From assembly GCF_029852145.1 (NCBI RefSeq), contig NC_079979.1, positions 11,510,642-11,574,641 on the forward strand: 64,000 bases of DNA, written 5' to 3'. This stretch comes from Microplitis mediator. Lineage: Eukaryota > Arthropoda > Insecta > Hymenoptera > Braconidae. The notes below the pieces were generated by a model, which did no database searches, had not been told where the DNA came from, and saw only the letters and a program-made list of their open reading frames with translations. Below are positions 60,435 through 64,000 of this stretch, one piece after another. Position numbers and translations under genes: made by a program. Numbering within the stretch: position 1 is the first letter of the stretch; the number at the start of each line of letters is the position of its first letter.

Positions 60435-60947
60435 ACTGTCCCCTTCCTTTTTTAACCTACCCACCCCCGGCCCTCTCCCTCCCCCTTCCTATTTCCCTTC
60501 CCACAATAAAAGTGATAAGACAACCAGTGCTGCAGATTCTGTAACTGCAGGACAGACTTGTTTTTTGCAAATAAATTTGCAACACTGCAAAGCGGCCTCT
60601 GCATTACTTAGTAGAGACCTGGCGGTATTGCAGACAGATGTATCCCTAATCCAAGAACCTTGGGTATACAAGGGGCAGGTCTTAGGGATAGACAGGAGAA
60701 ATGGCTGCTTGATCCATGGTGACGCGGAGCTGGGGCCTAGGGCCTGTATCTTTATCAATAGGAAACACACAGCGCTCAAGTTGCACCAGCTCTGCACCAG
60801 GGATCTAGCCGTTGCTTCCATGATAATCTCCATAGAGGGGACTAGGACGGAGCTGATCGTCGTCTCTGCCTATTTTCCATGAGAAGATGCCAATGTACCT
60901 ACCAAGTAGGTCACTGATTTGGTAGAATACTGCAGGTCCAAAAGGAT

Positions 60948-61754
60948 CCTGGGAAAAACGAATTATATATGGTCATATATAGATCATATATGGTCATATA
61001 TAGATCATATATGGTCATATATGGGACATATATAACAATACATGGGAATATATAGTTTTCGATTGTTATTGTATATGAATATATATAACTATATATAGGT
61101 TCATATAATCACATATGGTCATACATATAAGTGAACATGAAAATTTCTTACATCTCGATATCATCCACATCAAATATCAATCAACTAATTTTTACTGCAA
61201 TAACAATAATCAATTAACCAATATCCTTATATTCTGCTTTTTCAAAAGTTATTATATTCTTTCAATCTTACGTAGCACAACTAAACTTCGTTGTAAACTG
61301 TCGGTCGCATAGCCTAGTCGTCAAAGCATCGGTCTCTCGTACAGAAGGTTACGGGTTCGAATCCTACTGAAGCGGGTGCGGTCATTAATAAGTCTAGCGC
61401 TTTGTCTCTGAATTAAAATTTTCAATTCGATTAGGAATTCAATTATTCGCAGGTCTGATAATCTCTGCGTTGCCAAAATAATTTAAAAAAAAAAAAAAAA
61501 TTTTAATTCAGTTAAAATTTCTATACATAGTCATATCAAGTCATATGTGGCCATATCAAGCTATACATAGTCATATCAAACTATGTATGCCCATATATTG
61601 TCAATTTCTATACATAGTCAGGTCAAGTTATATATAGTCATAACAAGCTATATATGGCCGTATAAAATTATATATTGTTATATATCGCCAATTTCTATAT
61701 ATGGCCATATATGTCGTATTCATATATGGCCATATATAATTCGTTTTTCCCGGG
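60948..61754. mobile_element. Inverted-repeat element, CC(T/C)GGGAAAAACG ends
   Basis: Ends CCTGGGAAAAACGAATTATA and TATAATTCGTTTTTCCCGGG are inverse and nearly match the tips of 6076-7927. Subterminal arrays of ATATATGGTCATATAT words lie at 60965-61110 and 61530-61740. Flanks AT/TT do not give a clean 2-bp duplication. It splits the LINE endonuclease just before LLIGCDANAH. It carries a tRNA-like segment (61301-61375) followed by a poly(A) stretch (61483-61500). Confidence 0.7.
61301..61375 (+). repeat. tRNA-derived segment, possible SINE head
   Basis: A-box-like TAGCCTAGTCG, anticodon-like TCGGTCTCTCGTACAGAAGG and B box GGGTTCGAATCC are in the right order and spacing. The acceptor and D stems are poor. 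About 110 bp later a run of 17 A could be a SINE tail, so this may be a ~200-bp SINE inside the element. Confidence 0.55.
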
Positions 61755-64000
61755 TTACCACTTCTGATAGGCTGTGATGCAAATGCACACCTATTCGGTT
61801 TGGGGTAGTTCAGACATAAATAAAAGAGGTTCAACACTGCTAGAGTACCTTTCCACCACTTGCCTAGAGATCTTAAATGTAGGATCTAGGCCCACTTTCG
61901 TTACTTCTCGGACGCAGGAAGTGATTGATATCACGCTGGGCTCTAATAAAATTGCACAGTCTGTTACGAATTGGCGGGTGAGCGAAGAAGATTCTCTTTC
62001 TGATCACCGCCGAATTTACTTTATGTTAGAAGGCAGCAGGGACGGCAGGACTGGGGGCACATATAGGAACCCTAAGGCCATGGACTAGCTCATCTATAAG
62101 AAAGAGCTAGTAAGTAGGCTGGGGGAACCTTGCGGGACCTTAAGAACGGCCGGTAGGATTGAGCAGGCGGTCGAGCATTTGCAAACGGCTACTGTTCAGT
62201 CCTATGAAATTGCATGTCCTTTGAAAACCAGGAAATGTAGCAAGCGGGTGACATGGTGGAATGCAGAGCTGAGTAGGCTCCGTTCCTGGTCCAGAAAGCT
62301 ACTAAACAAAGCGTTGAAAACGAAATCAGGCCAAAACTGGGCTGAGTACAAAGCAGCCCAGGTACAATACAAGAAGTGTATTAAGGTCTCCAAAGCTAAG
62401 GCCTGAAGAAAGTTCTGTGGGGAGATTGAGGATCTACCATTGGTGGCCCGTCTCCGCAAGATCTTCACTTCGGGTCCTACAGTTAAGATAGGTGGTCTGA
62501 CCCTCCCGGATGGGAAGGCAACAGTAAACCACGGAGAAATATTGGCTCATCTCTTTAAAGTACACTTCCTTGGCTTGGCACTGACGGGACAGGAGGGAAA
62601 TCAAAGAAAAGAGAGAAGCTTCACAGTCACCAGACATGGTGACTGGAGGACTGCTGCAAGGGTGGTAACGCCCAGCAGAATTGAATGGGCAATTGGCGAT
62701 TTTGAGAAGTACAAAAACCCAGGGGTGGGTGGGATTTTTCCGGCTCTGCTACAAGAGGGTGAAGAATCACTTCGCAAACACCTCCTACGAATTTTTAAGG
62801 CCTGTCTGGCCCTAAGTTATGTGCCCGTGGCACGGCGTGAGGTCAGGGTAGTCTTTATACCAAAACCTGGGAAAAGTTGCTATGACCTGGCGAAATCCTT
62901 CAGGCCTATTAGTCTGACTTCCTTCCTTTTAAAAACCCTGGAAAGGATGGTAGACAGACACATAAAGGATGAAGCGCTGAGTCGAATACCAGTGCATCAT
63001 TCACAACATGCATACCAGGCTGGTAAATCCGTCGAAACGGCTCTACATGAAGTAGTTAGCTACGTCGAGAGGGCCTTTCGCCAGAGGGAATCAGTTCTGG
63101 GAGTATTCATTGATATTGAAAGGGCGTTTGATAATACACCCTTCGAAGCCATTTGTGAAGCAGCGGAACGCTTTGGGATAGAGGAATCTATCACAGAATG
63201 GGCCCACAATATGCTTCGCTCGAGAATAGTGACAACCGAACTTAGTAACACTAAGGTACGGGCCCGTGTTAGAAGGGGCTGTCCGCAAGGAGGCGTGACC
63301 GCTCCTCTCGTGTGGCTATTAGTCATTAACGAGCTCCTAGTACGGCTGGAGAAGCTAGGAGTACACGCAGTGGGCTACGCGGATGACGTTGCTTTGATGA
63401 TCAGAGGCTGTAGCCCAGTAGAGATAAGATGGAGGATGCAAAGAGCACTCGATCTTGTACAGAAATGGTGCACCGATAGATCTCTGAAAGTTAACCCTAG
63501 CAAGACAGAGATGGTTCTCTTCACCAAAAAGAGGAAGCAGAAGTTAAATGCGCCTTCAATTTTCGGCACTGAGCTGAAGTTTTCAACAGAGGTACGCTAC
63601 CTTGGAGTAACTCTGGACAATAAGCTCACGTGGAGAAGCCATATAAAAAAGACAGGCTTAAAAAGCCACTGCCACTTTTTGAGCCTGTAGAAGGATATTT
63701 GGCACAACGTGGGGTCTAAAACCAAAATTAGTCAAGTGGATTTACACGGCTATTTTGATACCCCAGCTAACCTTTGTCTCTGTCATTTGGTGGCCCGAAA
63801 TACGAAGGGACATCAACATTAAGGCATTAAATAAGGTCTACCGACTTGCTTTGCTAGGCATAACAGGAGCGTTTAAAATAACTCCTACCCTTAGCTATGG
63901 GGGCACTCCTGAATGTAGTTCCTCCAAACATAACTGCAGAATCTCTAGCTGTAAAAACGGCATTGATAATGCATTTTGTTGGACTGTGGTCGAAGGCTAG

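Larger units (their letters stand above)
58611..64000 (+). mobile_element. Decayed LOA/Jockey-like LINE, runs off the right edge
   Basis: A GC-richer element with ORF1, then ORF2 overlapping it by 11 nt (ATG at 60424, ORF1 stop at 60434). ORF2 is split by an inverted-repeat element (60948-61754) and has stops and frameshifts. The LQINLQHCKAA start of the endonuclease and FGTTWGLKPKLVKWIYTAIL after the RT resemble LOA-clade elements. The 5' boundary near 58611 is approximate and the 3' end is outside. Confidence 0.75.
60424..64000 (+). pseudogene. LINE-3 ORF2: endonuclease-RT, broken and partial
   Basis: Pieces: 60424-60882 (TCFLQINLQHCKAASALLSR, LIQEPWVYKGQ), stops at 60880 and 60907, element 60948-61754, 61755-62088 (LLIGCDANAH, SDINKRGSTLLEYL, SLSDHRRIYF with a shift near 61790), 62089-62403, and RT 62440-63690. 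The RT shows FIPKPGK, FRPISLTSFLLKTLERMVD, HAYQAGKSVETALHEVV, VFIDIERAFDNT, CPQGGVTAPLVWLLV and catalytic YADDVAL. A frameshift near 63690 leads to the region 63700-64000, cut by the window edge. Confidence 0.75.

Overview
The window looks like AT-rich insect genomic DNA. This is inferred from spliceosomal introns, a recognisable animal gene (Tomosyn/STXBP5), and insect-type non-LTR, DIRS, piggyBac-like and SINE-like elements. A hymenopteran source is my guess from the style of the repeats; no sequence search was run. The only clearly functional host gene is a minus-strand part of Tomosyn (five exons, 37707-41863). Its missing 5' exons should lie to the right and its missing 3' exons to the left. 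I recognise none elsewhere, so the flanking introns or intergenic DNA must be very large. Almost everything else is transposable-element sequence, often nested three to five deep.

Left part (1-13 kb): a degenerate ~160-bp tandem repeat, then a decayed FLYWCH zinc finger / MULE-transposase gene (about 1352-8648). It is broken by three inverted-repeat elements: one in an intron (1554-4215) and two in coding sequence (4442-5626, 6076-7927). A second copy of its 3' end at 12.6-12.9 kb shows the empty site of a piggyBac-like element (9227-10021).

DIRS region (13-22.6 kb): a DIRS-type tyrosine-recombinase retrotransposon (13488-21979) lies inside an older inverted-repeat element (13029-22607). It is itself split by two more elements, one of which carries a third. 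It retains inverted terminal repeats, an internal complementary region, a Gag-like ORF with a probable intron, an RT-RNase H ORF and a tyrosine recombinase ORF.

Middle (22.6-32 kb): foldback DNA, including a 1.87-kb near-perfect palindrome, paired tRNA-derived repeats, and nested MITEs. From 32 to 37.3 kb there is a LINE with two intact ORFs in sense orientation, next to or inside the downstream Tomosyn intron.

Right part (42-64 kb): inverted-repeat elements, a tandem duplication, a solo LTR, a badly decayed purine-rich LINE (48.25-56.2 kb) broken by a 5'-truncated LINE and an 8-bp-TSD inverted-repeat element, and a decayed LOA/Jockey-like LINE that runs off the right edge.

The most interesting pattern is a group of non-autonomous inverted-repeat elements (at least ten here). 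They begin 5'-CCC or 5'-CAC, make 2-bp target duplications of various sequence, and have subterminal regions built from arrays of a short palindromic word that differs between families. Several carry a tRNA- or 5S-like RNA polymerase III module. For four of them, removing the element plus one TSD copy restores a reading frame or an intron, which fixes the boundaries.
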